Shown piece after piece: positions 27,484 to 35,627 of a stretch of DNA of 64,000 nucleotides. The DNA is from Flavobacteriaceae bacterium. GTDB lineage: Bacteria > Bacteroidota > Bacteroidia > Flavobacteriales > Flavobacteriaceae. The DNA is taken from positions 31,985-95,984 of the forward strand of contig QXYU01000050.1 of NCBI GenBank assembly GCA_009886755.1, read 5' to 3'. The notes beneath the pieces are model-generated. The model was not told where the DNA came from. It worked only from the letters and a program-made list of their open reading frames with translations, and made no database searches. The first letter of the stretch is position 1. Each line of letters starts with the position of its first letter. Both the position numbers and the translations under genes were made by a program.

Positions 27484-28546
27484 TTACCGTCTATTGCCTG
27501 TCTTTAAGAATTATCGGATTGCCTTTCAAATATCATTTGCTGTTAGTACTGTGGTATTGGTTTTGTTATATGTTGCACTCCTCTTGACAGGATTGATTAG
27601 TATTTCATTTGTATATCATTTGGGAGTTTTGTTGATTTCTGTTTTGGTGGGCTTTTTTTGCTTTTTTCTTATTTACTACCGTATTGAAAAGTTTATCTCA
27701 AATCGGGTTAAGGAGATTTACAAAAACCTTTCTCCAACCGACTACCCCCAGTTTGAAAAAGCCATGGCTTCCGATGTGACGGCCATTACGCAAAGTCTTC
27801 AGAAATTTGCCACGGATCAAAAACTTGAAATAGAACTCCTCAAGGAACGTGAAAATTATCGCAAGGAATTTATTGGGAATATTTCCCATGAACTAAAAAC
27901 CCCTCTTTTCACTATCCAAGGGTATATTCTGACCCTTTTGGATGGCGGTGTCAAGGACAAAAAAATCCGAAAAAAATACCTCAATCGGGCAGCCAAAGGA
28001 GTGGAACGTTTAACTTTTATTATTCGCGATCTGGATTTGATCACCCAGTTTGAAGCGGGGATACAAAACCTTGAAATCAAGCGTTTTAATTTGGTGGACT
28101 TGGTGAATAATGTATTTGAACTGCTTGAAATGCAAGCTGCAAAATACAATATTACCTTACAATTTGACACCCAATATTCCGACCCCATATGGGTTTCAGC
28201 CGATGAGGAACGAATCATGCAAGTGATCACCAATTTGATAGTAAATTCACTGAAGTATGGCGTTAAAAACGGTCTGACCGAAGTGGGATTTACTCTGGTA
28301 AACGATCAAAAAGTGATTGTCTCGGTGCGAGATAATGGAGAAGGAATAGATGAAGATCATTTGCCGCGACTCTTCGAGCGTTTTTACCGAATTGACAAAT
28401 CTGGGAATCGCAAACAGGGAGGGTCTGGTTTGGGGCTTTCTATTGTGAAGCATATCATTGAAGCGCATCAAGAAAAAATCTATGTAAAAAGTACGCCGGG
28501 TGTGGGTTCGGAGTTCTCCTTTTCACTTCAGGTGGAAGTCGAATAA
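27470..28546 (+). CDS. Sensor histidine kinase (PhoR-like)
   Basis: A 358-residue membrane sensor kinase. Two helices (about residues 20-45 and 50-71) are joined by a very short loop, so there is hardly any periplasmic sensor. The linker leads to a HisKA domain with the phosphoacceptor His at residue 140 (NISHELKTPLFTIQGY). The ATPase domain has N (IVNSLKYG), G1 (DNGEGID), F (LFERFYRID) and G2 (GSGLGLSIV) boxes. The only start before the first helix is a TTG that overlaps the response-regulator gene. The missing sensor loop suggests sensing in the membrane or through a partner. Confidence 0.93.
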   Translation: MKTINYRLLPVFKNYRIAFQISFAVSTVVLVLLYVALLLTGLISISFVYHLGVLLISVLVGFFCFFLIYYRIEKFISNRVKEIYKNLSPTDYPQFEKAMASDVTAITQSLQKFATDQKLEIELLKERENYRKEFIGNISHELKTPLFTIQGYILTLLDGGVKDKKIRKKYLNRAAKGVERLTFIIRDLDLITQFEAGIQNLEIKRFNLVDLVNNVFELLEMQAAKYNITLQFDTQYSDPIWVSADEERIMQVITNLIVNSLKYGVKNGLTEVGFTLVNDQKVIVSVRDNGEGIDEDHLPRLFERFYRIDKSGNRKQGGSGLGLSIVKHIIEAHQEKIYVKSTPGVGSEFSFSLQVEVE

Positions 28547-28574
28547 AGTCCTTCCTAGCTTCAATCCGAATTCG

Positions 28575-28582
28575 TAGTTTTG
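28575..28582 (+). promoter_or_regulatory. -7 box of the trmB operon, abutting the start codon
   Basis: TAGTTTTG is followed by CCCC and the ATG at 28587. The four-base gap predicts a leaderless message. Confidence 0.5.
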
Positions 28583-28586
28583 CCCC

Positions 28587-29258
28587 ATGGGCAGTAAAAA
28601 CAAACTCAAACGCTTCCGTGAGAATGAAACCTTCTCACACGTTATTCAACCGAGTCGAGAAACGCTCGAAAAAGACCAGTTTGAATGGAAAGGTCTTTGG
28701 GCTTCCTTTTTTAAAAACGATCATCCCATCGTCTTGGAGTTGGGATGCGGTAAAGGGGAATATACCGTTCACTTGGCAGAAAAATACCCTGATAAAAATT
28801 TTATTGGGATTGATATCAAAGGAGCTCGTTTTTGGCGAGGGGCAAAAACCATTCAGCAAAATAGCATTCTAAATGCCGCTTTTATTCGGGCGCAAATAGA
28901 ATTGATCAACCAATTGTTTGCAGCGGGGGAGGTCAGCGAAATCTGGATTACATTTCCCGATCCACAGATCAAGTTCAAACGTACCAAACACCGGTTGACC
29001 AATCCCCAGATGCTTGATCGTTACAAAAAAGTGCTAGTGCCACAAGGGGTGATTCATCTAAAAACAGATAGTGAATTCTTACACGGATATACCCTTGGAA
29101 TTCTAAACGATTCGGCCTACTCGATTGACTATGCTCATCACGATATCTATGATAATCCTCACGCACCAGAAGAAGCTACGGCTGTTCAGACCTTCTATGA
29201 ACAGATTTTTTTAACGGAGAATAAAGCCATTACCTACCTAAAGTTCCACCATACATGA
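28587..29258 (+). CDS. trmB: tRNA (guanine(46)-N7)-methyltransferase
   Basis: A 223-residue class I SAM methyltransferase that forms m7G46 in the tRNA variable loop. The SAM motif VLELGCGKGEYTVHLAEKYP is near residues 50-69, then FIGIDIKGARFWRGAK. The TrmB hallmark WITFPDPQIKFKRTKHRLTNPQMLDRY is near 112-138. Its 3' end overlaps the next gene by four bases. Confidence 0.96.
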   Translation: MGSKNKLKRFRENETFSHVIQPSRETLEKDQFEWKGLWASFFKNDHPIVLELGCGKGEYTVHLAEKYPDKNFIGIDIKGARFWRGAKTIQQNSILNAAFIRAQIELINQLFAAGEVSEIWITFPDPQIKFKRTKHRLTNPQMLDRYKKVLVPQGVIHLKTDSEFLHGYTLGILNDSAYSIDYAHHDIYDNPHAPEEATAVQTFYEQIFLTENKAITYLKFHHT

Positions 29259-29614
29259 AGCATCAACCCCAAACGTTGAACTTTTTTCAGCAAGTCTATA
29301 CGGTTGTTCGTCAAATTCCCGAAGGGAGGGTAAGTACCTATGGCGCCATTGGGCGCTATTTAGGAGCTCCCCAAAGTGCTCGGATGGTGGGTTGGGCAAT
29401 GAATGCAGCGCATCAGGACCCCAGTATTCCTGCTCAACGTGTGGTGAATCGCTCGGGATTGCTTACGGGCAAACACCACTTTCCAGGTTCACAATTGATG
29501 CAGCAGTTATTAGAAAATGAGGGGGTGAAGGTCTTAAACGATCAAGTTCAAAATTTTAAAGAAATCCTTTGGTATCCGTCGGAGCATTTGCCTTTGTGGG
29601 AAAACCCGCTTTAG
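29255..29614 (+). CDS. MGMT-fold alkyltransferase-like protein (ATL)
   Basis: A 119-residue DNA-binding protein of the O6-methylguanine methyltransferase C-domain fold. The helix-turn-helix region (VSTYGAIGRYLGAPQSARMVGWAMN, about residues 28-52) is intact. The active site PCHRV reads PAQRV, so the alkyl-accepting Cys is absent. Such ATL proteins bind O6-alkylguanine and hand the lesion to nucleotide excision repair rather than removing it. It overlaps the trmB stop by four bases. I am sure of the family; the ATL role follows from the missing Cys. Confidence 0.9.
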   Translation: MKHQPQTLNFFQQVYTVVRQIPEGRVSTYGAIGRYLGAPQSARMVGWAMNAAHQDPSIPAQRVVNRSGLLTGKHHFPGSQLMQQLLENEGVKVLNDQVQNFKEILWYPSEHLPLWENPL

Positions 29615-29639
29615 GCTTTTCTATCTCCTTTTCCCAGCC

Positions 29640-29647
29640 TATATTTG
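29640..29647 (+). promoter_or_regulatory. -7 box of the mrp-nifU-ferredoxin run
   Basis: TATATTTG lies 17 bases before the mrp ATG at 29665 and supports that start over an upstream alternative at 29569, inside the ATL gene. Confidence 0.6.
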
Positions 29648-29664
29648 TCAGCAATCGCAAGGCT

Positions 29665-30795
29665 ATGAAAATCACGAAAGAGCAAGTAAAAAAAGCACTT
29701 GAAACAATAAGCGCACCGGGCGAAGGCGGCAATCTGATCGAGAGTCGGGCAGTAACCAATATTCAAATTTTTGGCGATGAAATTGATTTGAATATCGAAT
29801 TGGCCAATCCTAGCCTTCAAGCGCGTAAAAAAGTGGAAGTTTCCATACTCAAAACCCTGCATGAGCAGGTGTATGAAAAAGCAAAAATCAACATCAATGT
29901 AGCCGTAAAAAAAGCCCCTGTTCAGGAGCCCATCAAGGGGCAGCCGGTTCCGGGAATTGATTCAATTATTGCGATTTCATCCGGTAAAGGCGGCGTAGGC
30001 AAATCAACTGTCACAGCCAATTTGGCCGTTTCCCTAGCCCAGATGGGGTGTAAGGTTGGCATTTTGGACGCAGATATTTATGGGCCCTCCATTCCCATGA
30101 TGTTTGACATGGAAGGAGCCAGACCGCTATCGATTCAAGTGGATGGAGCCTCTAAAATGGAACCTATAGAGAACTATGGGGTAAAAGTACTGTCTATTGG
30201 ATTTTTTACCAAGCCAGAACAAGCAGTCATCTGGCGTGGTCCCATGGCAACCAAAGCACTCAATCAATTGATTTTTGATGCCGCTTGGGGGGAATTAGAT
30301 TTCTTATTGATAGATCTCCCTCCAGGTACGGGTGATATTCATTTGAGTATCGTTCAGGCCCTTCCGCTCAACGGAGCGGTGGTGGTCAGTACACCCCAAA
30401 GTGTTGCTTTGGCAGACGCCCGTAAAGGAATTGCGATGTTCCAACAAGACAATATCAATGTACCTATTTTGGGTGTTGTTGAAAACATGGCCTATTTTAC
30501 TCCAGCAGAGCTTCCCGACCATAAATATTATATCTTTGGCGAGCGCGGAGCTGAGTATCTTGCTGCGGACAAGGATGTTCCCTTTTTGGGAGCCTTACCC
30601 CTGATACAAAGTGTTCGCGAAGCAGCCGATGTAGGAAGACCTGCTGCGTTGCAAGAAAATACTGCCGTACGGGAAACAATCGATCAAACGGCACGTAATA
30701 TGGTAGAGGAACTCATTCGAAGAAACGATAACCTTCCCCCAACCAAAGTGGTGGAGATAACCAATATGGTGGGATGTAGTGCTGTAAAAAAATAA
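29665..30795 (+). CDS. mrp: Mrp/NBP35-type iron-sulfur carrier ATPase
   Basis: A 376-residue P-loop ATPase that carries and delivers Fe-S clusters. An N-terminal MIP18/DUF59 domain (about residues 1-85) precedes the deviant Walker A motif SGKGGVGKST (about 108-117). GILDADIYGPSIP, LLIDLPPGTGDIHL (Walker B) and the GVVENMAYF segment follow. It heads a run with a NifU-type scaffold and a ferredoxin, four and then 18 bases apart, so the three are likely one Fe-S unit. Confidence 0.93.
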   Translation: MKITKEQVKKALETISAPGEGGNLIESRAVTNIQIFGDEIDLNIELANPSLQARKKVEVSILKTLHEQVYEKAKININVAVKKAPVQEPIKGQPVPGIDSIIAISSGKGGVGKSTVTANLAVSLAQMGCKVGILDADIYGPSIPMMFDMEGARPLSIQVDGASKMEPIENYGVKVLSIGFFTKPEQAVIWRGPMATKALNQLIFDAAWGELDFLLIDLPPGTGDIHLSIVQALPLNGAVVVSTPQSVALADARKGIAMFQQDNINVPILGVVENMAYFTPAELPDHKYYIFGERGAEYLAADKDVPFLGALPLIQSVREAADVGRPAALQENTAVRETIDQTARNMVEELIRRNDNLPPTKVVEITNMVGCSAVKK

Positions 30796-30799
30796 AACG

Positions 30800-31045
30800 A
30801 TGACAGGTACTGAATTAGAAGAAACGGTTTTAACGGCGTTGGACGAAATCCGACCCTTTTTGGCCTCCGATGGGGGAGATATTTCCCTAATAGGCATCGA
30901 AAACGACGAAGTAGTGAAGGTTCAGCTTCACGGAGCTTGTGTAGCCTGCTCTGTCAATCAAATGACAATGAAAACAGGTGTTGAAATGACCATCAAAAAT
31001 CATGCACCTCAGATTCAAGAGGTGATCAGTGTAGAAGCTTCCTAA
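30800..31045 (+). CDS. NifU C-terminal domain Fe-S scaffold/carrier
   Basis: An 81-residue NifU-type protein with the conserved FLASDGGDISL start, a CxxC motif (GACVACSVNQMTMK, about residues 46-59) that binds a [4Fe-4S] cluster between two monomers, and a C-terminal helix. Its place after mrp points to Fe-S cluster assembly or delivery. Length is that of a stand-alone Nfu domain. Confidence 0.94.
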   Translation: MTGTELEETVLTALDEIRPFLASDGGDISLIGIENDEVVKVQLHGACVACSVNQMTMKTGVEMTIKNHAPQIQEVISVEAS

Positions 31046-31063
31046 ATCTAATACCATTATTTC

Positions 31064-31381
31064 TTGGACATCACAATTACACTTATCGATCGTGAAGATA
31101 CTGAGCATCAACTATTAGCGCCAACGGATATGGCAATGAATCTGATGGAAGTCTGCAAAGCCCACGAATTGCCTGTAGAGGGAACCTGTGGCGGAATGGC
31201 ACTCTGTGCCTCCTGTCAATGCTATGTAGAATCAGAGCATCCACTGCCTGAGATGTCGGAGGATGAAGAAGCTATGTTGGCCGAAGCCTTTCATGTTAAG
31301 GACAACAGTCGACTGGCCTGTCAAATCCCTATTAGACCGGAATTGGAGGGACTTCGAGTAGTGCTAGCGCCAGAAGAATAG
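31064..31381 (+). CDS. [2Fe-2S] ferredoxin, adrenodoxin type
   Basis: A 105-residue ferredoxin with the plant/adrenodoxin cluster ligands C-x5-C-x2-C (GTCGGMALCASCQC, about residues 40-53) and the fourth Cys near 86 (LACQIP). The acidic segment MSEDEEAML is typical of ISC-type ferredoxins. It starts with TTG at 31064; no ATG is available before the fold begins, and the resulting N-terminus fits known relatives. It likely serves Fe-S assembly or a cytochrome/hydroxylase. Confidence 0.92.
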   Translation: MDITITLIDREDTEHQLLAPTDMAMNLMEVCKAHELPVEGTCGGMALCASCQCYVESEHPLPEMSEDEEAMLAEAFHVKDNSRLACQIPIRPELEGLRVVLAPEE

Positions 31382-31388
31382 TGCACGA

Positions 31389-32198
31389 GTGCAGACAATT
31401 AAAAAAATGCTTAGAGTTATGGGAACAAGTATGTCAAAAGGGATGCTAGGAATTGTATTAACTTTAATACTAATGAATTGTTCAGACGATTATATTCCTG
31501 AAGTAATTGGTCATCGCGGTGCACGGGGGCATATCGCTGAAAACACATTGCCCTCTATACAGAAAGCCATGGCACTGGGAGTGGATGGTATTGAAATCGA
31601 TATTTTCCGCTGTGCCACAGGAGAATTGGTTGTCTTTCACGACGACACTTTGGACTTACTCACCGATGCTGAAGGGTATATCGAACAATTTCCTTTGGAC
31701 AGCCTTCGGAAAATTAATGTATTGGAAGGCTATCAGATTCCTACCTTAAAGGAAGTATTGGAGTTGATCGACGGGCAGGTACGACTCAATATTGAACTCA
31801 AAGGAAGTCAAACCGCGTTGTTGACCAACGAGCTTTTGCAAAATTATTTTAGCATAGAAGAAAGTGGTTGGGCTCCCGAGAAAGTGTTTGTTTCTAGTTT
31901 TGATTGGAAAGAACTCGAATTGTTTTATTCCGTTAATCAAACTGTTCCGATCGCCATTTTAACTGAGGACGACCCATTGGATGCAATTCCCGTAGCGCAG
32001 CAGTTAAAAGCCTTCGCTATCAATCCTGATTACGAAACTTTGACCGCTAAAAATGCCAAAAAAATTCAAGATGCTGGATTTGCGTTGTACCCATGGACAG
32101 TCAATGAACCAGCCGCTATTCAACAAATGAAAACGCTCCGAGTAAAGGGTATAATTACCGATTATCCAGAGCGTATCAATGCCTTGAAAAAGCCTTAG
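31389..32198 (+). CDS. Glycerophosphodiester phosphodiesterase lipoprotein
   Basis: A protein of up to 269 residues that hydrolyses glycerophosphodiesters to glycerol-3-phosphate and an alcohol. The GDPD signature VIGHRGARGHIAENTLPS and DGIEIDI (catalytic His, Arg and Glu/Asp) are near residues 39-72. WTVNEPAAIQQM and GIITDYPERI lie near the end. A lipobox LTLILMNC precedes, so it is an envelope lipoprotein. The start is uncertain: GTG 31389 and ATGs at 31407, 31419 and 31431 are all possible, and the ATG at 31431 gives the cleanest lipoprotein signal. Confidence 0.9.
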   Translation: MQTIKKMLRVMGTSMSKGMLGIVLTLILMNCSDDYIPEVIGHRGARGHIAENTLPSIQKAMALGVDGIEIDIFRCATGELVVFHDDTLDLLTDAEGYIEQFPLDSLRKINVLEGYQIPTLKEVLELIDGQVRLNIELKGSQTALLTNELLQNYFSIEESGWAPEKVFVSSFDWKELELFYSVNQTVPIAILTEDDPLDAIPVAQQLKAFAINPDYETLTAKNAKKIQDAGFALYPWTVNEPAAIQQMKTLRVKGIITDYPERINALKKP

Positions 32199-32200
32199 TG

Positions 32201-32217
32201 GTGAATAAATTATTCAC
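32201..32217. repeat. Short inverted repeat between convergent genes
   Basis: GTGAATA and TATTCAC form a seven-base inverted repeat with a three-base loop exactly where the phosphodiesterase gene and the opposite membrane-protein gene end. No T tract follows on either strand, so it is at best a weak bidirectional terminator. Confidence 0.3.
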
Positions 32218-32620
32218 GCATCAATCGGAAACTCCAAGCGATAATCAAGCCCGTTAATCCATAAAAGACAACACTCCAAGCAGCATCTACAAGATGAACA
32301 TTCAAAGTGTACATTTCATAGGTTCCATGCGATACATTTTCGGCACCGAAACCTAAAAAAAGCCCGATCCATACCCCAAATTGAAAGCCCTCAAAATTCG
32401 AGCTTTCGTCATGGGTCCAGCGGCGAAACAAATTGGCAAGTACAAAGGCTTCGATAACACACCCTAAGGCTATGGCAGCCATATCCATTCGTTCGGGAAT
32501 GTCTATAAGAGTGTTACTACTAAAAAAATCCACAGCTACCATGCCATAAAAAATCCAACCGAGGAAATAAAGTGTAAGGCCTCCGAGAAGATTGGCCAGT
32601 AAGGTTTGTTTTGAAAACAT
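32210..32620 (-). CDS. Uncharacterised four-helix membrane protein
   Basis: A 136-residue protein with four hydrophobic segments (about residues 8-30, 46-64, 82-98 and 110-132). The region LGWIFYGMVAVDFF recalls small DUF1761-like membrane proteins, but I cannot place it firmly in a family. The start ATG is clear. It is a single gene, convergent with the phosphodiesterase and divergent from the mevalonate operon. No function can be given. Confidence 0.7.
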   Translation of the reverse strand: MFSKQTLLANLLGGLTLYFLGWIFYGMVAVDFFSSNTLIDIPERMDMAAIALGCVIEAFVLANLFRRWTHDESSNFEGFQFGVWIGLFLGFGAENVSHGTYEMYTLNVHLVDAAWSVVFYGLTGLIIAWSFRLMRE

Positions 32621-32709
32621 AAGTGATAAAATTTAAGGTGTCTTTAATTTACAAAAAATCCAGCAGCTTCAAGAACAGAGGTTTTTCTTCAAAACTATTC
32701 ACAAAACAA

Positions 32710-32717
32710 TATCTTTG
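32710..32717 (+). promoter_or_regulatory. -7 box of the mevalonate operon, abutting the start codon
   Basis: TATCTTTG is followed by TCCCC and the ATG at 32723, a five-base gap consistent with a leaderless message. Confidence 0.55.
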
Positions 32718-32722
32718 TCCCC

Positions 32723-33799
32723 ATGAATACATCCTTTCATTGCCCGCCTGTTGCAGAACTATCCACTGGAGAGCAGCGATGGCAAGCACCGAGTAATATT
32801 GCTTTGGTAAAGTACTGGGGAAAATACGGTATGCAATTGCCCAAAAACCCTTCTTTGAGTTTTACGCTTCAAACCAGTCTAACCACCACCACGGTTGCCT
32901 ATCAGCCAGCTAAGAAAAAAGCAAAAGGAGTGTCGTTTGAATTTCTTTTTGAAGGGCTGGCGCGACCGGAATTTCACCCAAAACTGGATGCTTTTTTTGA
33001 TCGGATTTTACCGTATCAACCTTTTTTAGAGGATTTATCCCTTTCGATTTCAAGCACCAACTCTTTTCCTCACAGCAGTGGAATTGCCAGTTCTGCTGCG
33101 GCCTATGCAGCACTTTCTGCTGCTTTGGTGGCTATTGAGGAATCGCTTTTCCCAGGCAAAGAACATTTGTATTGGGATCAAAAGCGGTCTTTTTTAGCGC
33201 GTTTGGGATCTGGAAGTGCCGCACGAAGCTTGCAAGGGCCGATGATGCTTTGGGGAGAACACGCAGCATTTGACGGGAGCTCTAACGATTATGCCATTCC
33301 TTTTGAGGACGGATTGAATCCGATTTTTCAAGACTATCAGGATTGTATATTGTTGGTGGACAAGGGACAAAAAAAGGTAAGCAGTACCCTAGGGCACGGA
33401 CTAATGGAAGGGCATCCTTATGCAGTGGCACGTTTTGAGCAGGCCCATCGACATACACAGGAATTAGCCAACGCCCTTCAGTCGGGGGATCTTGAAGCGT
33501 TTATTCGAATCACAGAATCTGAAGCTTTGACGCTTCACGCAATGATGCAAACCTCGCAACCTTATTTTATCTTGATGCGGCCCAATACCTTACACATCAT
33601 CGAAGCCCTTTGGGCGTATCGTCAGGATACACAAATCCCCCTTTGTTTTACACTAGATGCTGGGGCCAATGTTCACTTGCTTTATCCCAAACAATATGCG
33701 GATAAAATCTTATCCTTTGTCAAGGATCAATTGCTAACCTATTGCCAAGCAGGAGAGTATCTGTTGGATTCCGTTGGTCAGGGGGCAAAAAAACTGTAA
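32723..33799 (+). CDS. mvaD: Diphosphomevalonate decarboxylase
   Basis: A 358-residue GHMP-fold enzyme that converts mevalonate 5-diphosphate to isopentenyl diphosphate. The APSNIALVKYWGK motif is at about residues 22-34. The ATP-binding FPHSSGIASSAAAYAALSAAL segment is near 115-135, and LARLGSGSAARSLQGP near 155-170 carries the conserved residues. The protein resembles the Bacteroidota type. It is followed 13 bases later by a mevalonate kinase homologue, so both belong to the mevalonate route to isoprenoids. Confidence 0.92.
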   Translation: MNTSFHCPPVAELSTGEQRWQAPSNIALVKYWGKYGMQLPKNPSLSFTLQTSLTTTTVAYQPAKKKAKGVSFEFLFEGLARPEFHPKLDAFFDRILPYQPFLEDLSLSISSTNSFPHSSGIASSAAAYAALSAALVAIEESLFPGKEHLYWDQKRSFLARLGSGSAARSLQGPMMLWGEHAAFDGSSNDYAIPFEDGLNPIFQDYQDCILLVDKGQKKVSSTLGHGLMEGHPYAVARFEQAHRHTQELANALQSGDLEAFIRITESEALTLHAMMQTSQPYFILMRPNTLHIIEALWAYRQDTQIPLCFTLDAGANVHLLYPKQYADKILSFVKDQLLTYCQAGEYLLDSVGQGAKKL

Positions 33800-33812
33800 T
33801 TTAATCATCGCT

Positions 33813-34742
33813 ATGAAAGGACCTTTATTTTACGCTAAAATCTTACTTTTTGGAGAGTATGGCATTATCAAAAATTCCAAAGGGCTCTCCATCCCTTACA
33901 ATCATTATAAGGGAGGATTGCAGATTCCAGAATCCCCCACCGCTGCTCAGCTCGAATCTCATCAACACCTAGTTGCCTTTGCAGACTATCTGAAGACTTT
34001 AGATCCTTCTTTGGTGACTTTTGACTGGACTCGTTTTGATGCAGACTTGGCTCAAAAAATGGTTTTTGAAAGCAGTATTCCACAAGGCTATGGTGTTGGT
34101 AGTAGTGGTGCTTTAGTGGCTTCAATTTACGAGCAGTATGCCTTGAATCGTATTACGGTTTTAGAGAATTTGACCCCAGAGAAACTACAACAGTTAAAAA
34201 CGATTTTCTCAGCGATGGAATCCTTTTTTCATGGAAAATCCTCGGGTCTTGATCCTTTAAACAGTTATCTGAGTATTCCGATTTTAATTTCTTCTTCTCA
34301 ACAAATAGAAACAACGGGCCTTCCTTCTCAAAACCCCAAAGGCAAGGGAGCTGTGTTTTTATTGGATAGTGGGCAGACAGGTGAAACGGCTCCTATGGTT
34401 GCCATTTTTATGGAAAACATGAAGCAAGAACCGTTTAGCAAAATGATGAAAGAGCAATTCATTAAATACACTGATAATTGTGTGGATGCTTTTCTTAAAG
34501 GGAATTTTAAGAGTCTTTACCGTGAAGTGAAGCAATTGTCTTCTTTGGTATTACAAAACTTCAGCCCTATGATTCCAAAACAATTTGTGAGTCTGTGGCA
34601 AAAAGGAATTGAAACGAACAGTTACTACCTCAAACTCTGCGGATCTGGGGGTGGGGGCTATATTCTTGGCTTTACTGAGGATTTTGAAAAAGCCCAAAAA
34701 GAGCTCAAAGATTACTCCTTGCAAGTTGTTTACAATTTCTAA
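33813..34742 (+). CDS. Mevalonate kinase-like GHMP kinase
   Basis: A 309-residue GHMP kinase. KILLFGEYGIIKNSKGLSIPY opens the fold, IPQGYGVGSSGALVASIYEQY (about residues 85-105) is the ATP-binding loop, and FHGKSSGLDPLNSYL carries the acidic catalytic Asp. A C-terminal GSGGGGYILGF closes it. It most likely phosphorylates mevalonate, given its place between mvaD and a prenyltransferase. I start at ATG 33813; a longer frame from 33774 would overlap mvaD. Confidence 0.88.
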   Translation: MKGPLFYAKILLFGEYGIIKNSKGLSIPYNHYKGGLQIPESPTAAQLESHQHLVAFADYLKTLDPSLVTFDWTRFDADLAQKMVFESSIPQGYGVGSSGALVASIYEQYALNRITVLENLTPEKLQQLKTIFSAMESFFHGKSSGLDPLNSYLSIPILISSSQQIETTGLPSQNPKGKGAVFLLDSGQTGETAPMVAIFMENMKQEPFSKMMKEQFIKYTDNCVDAFLKGNFKSLYREVKQLSSLVLQNFSPMIPKQFVSLWQKGIETNSYYLKLCGSGGGGYILGFTEDFEKAQKELKDYSLQVVYNF

Positions 34743-34745
34743 ACC

Positions 34746-35627
34746 ATGACGGGTCCACAATTCCGGCAGCGTTTTTGGATCAAACTTTTAGGAGCTTTTA
34801 GTCTCGTGCGGGGGACAAATATTTTGGTCTTAGCACTAACCCAATATCTAATTGCATATTACATTATTGCTCCGAATGTATCCCTTCAAACCGTCTTGTT
34901 TGACGGAAAGCTTTTCTGTTTGGTTTTGGCTTCTTCTCTGATTGCCTCAGCGGGCTATATCATCAACAATTTTTTTGATGCTGCTAAAGATCAGATCAAT
35001 CGCCCAAAGCAATTTCTATTGCGGCATCTGCTTTCCCAACAAGAACAGCTCACCTTGTTCTTCTTACTCAATCTAGCTGCGGTTATCCTAGCTGCGGCAG
35101 TATCTTTCAAGGCAGTTCTCTTTTTCGGGGTGTACAGTTTGGCCATCTATGGGTATAGCGTATTCCTGAAACGTTTGTATTGGATTAGCAATTGGGCCGC
35201 TGCTTTTCTGATTCTTTTACCCTTTTATGTTATTGCCCAGTATTACAACAATCAAGATCCGGTGCTTTACAGTTTTGCGACTTATTTGTATTTGTTATTA
35301 TTGAGTCGGGATTTGATTAAGGATCTAGAAAATTTTAAGGGTGATTTTGCACAACGTTATCAAACTCTTCCCATCGTATTTGGACAGCGGGCAACAAAAG
35401 TTATTATTAGTATTGTACTGTTATTGGAAATGTTACCCTTGTTTTTCCTGATGGAGCAACCCTTGGGAAAGCTTCGGTATTATTTCTATCTGTCCTATCC
35501 AAGTTTACTCCTGTTGCTGGTCTTTTTGTGGGTGGTCTCCACCCAAAAGGCGTATCTTTGGCTGCACAACGTCATCAAGGGTATAATTTTCTTGGGCGTG
35601 TTAAGCATTTACTGGATTAACAAATGA
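34746..35627 (+). CDS. UbiA-family prenyltransferase
   Basis: A 293-residue polytopic membrane protein with about eight or nine helices. The UbiA motif NxxxDxxxD appears as YIINNFFDAAKDQINRP (about residues 73-89), and the second acidic site is LSRDLIKDLENFKGD (near 187-201). It transfers a prenyl chain to an acceptor, perhaps a glycerol-1-phosphate-type or quinone-ring acceptor; the acceptor is not shown by sequence. It lies three bases after the mevalonate kinase-like gene and overlaps the next by four, so it is plausibly supplied by the same pathway. Confidence 0.88.
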   Translation: MTGPQFRQRFWIKLLGAFSLVRGTNILVLALTQYLIAYYIIAPNVSLQTVLFDGKLFCLVLASSLIASAGYIINNFFDAAKDQINRPKQFLLRHLLSQQEQLTLFFLLNLAAVILAAAVSFKAVLFFGVYSLAIYGYSVFLKRLYWISNWAAAFLILLPFYVIAQYYNNQDPVLYSFATYLYLLLLSRDLIKDLENFKGDFAQRYQTLPIVFGQRATKVIISIVLLLEMLPLFFLMEQPLGKLRYYFYLSYPSLLLLLVFLWVVSTQKAYLWLHNVIKGIIFLGVLSIYWINK

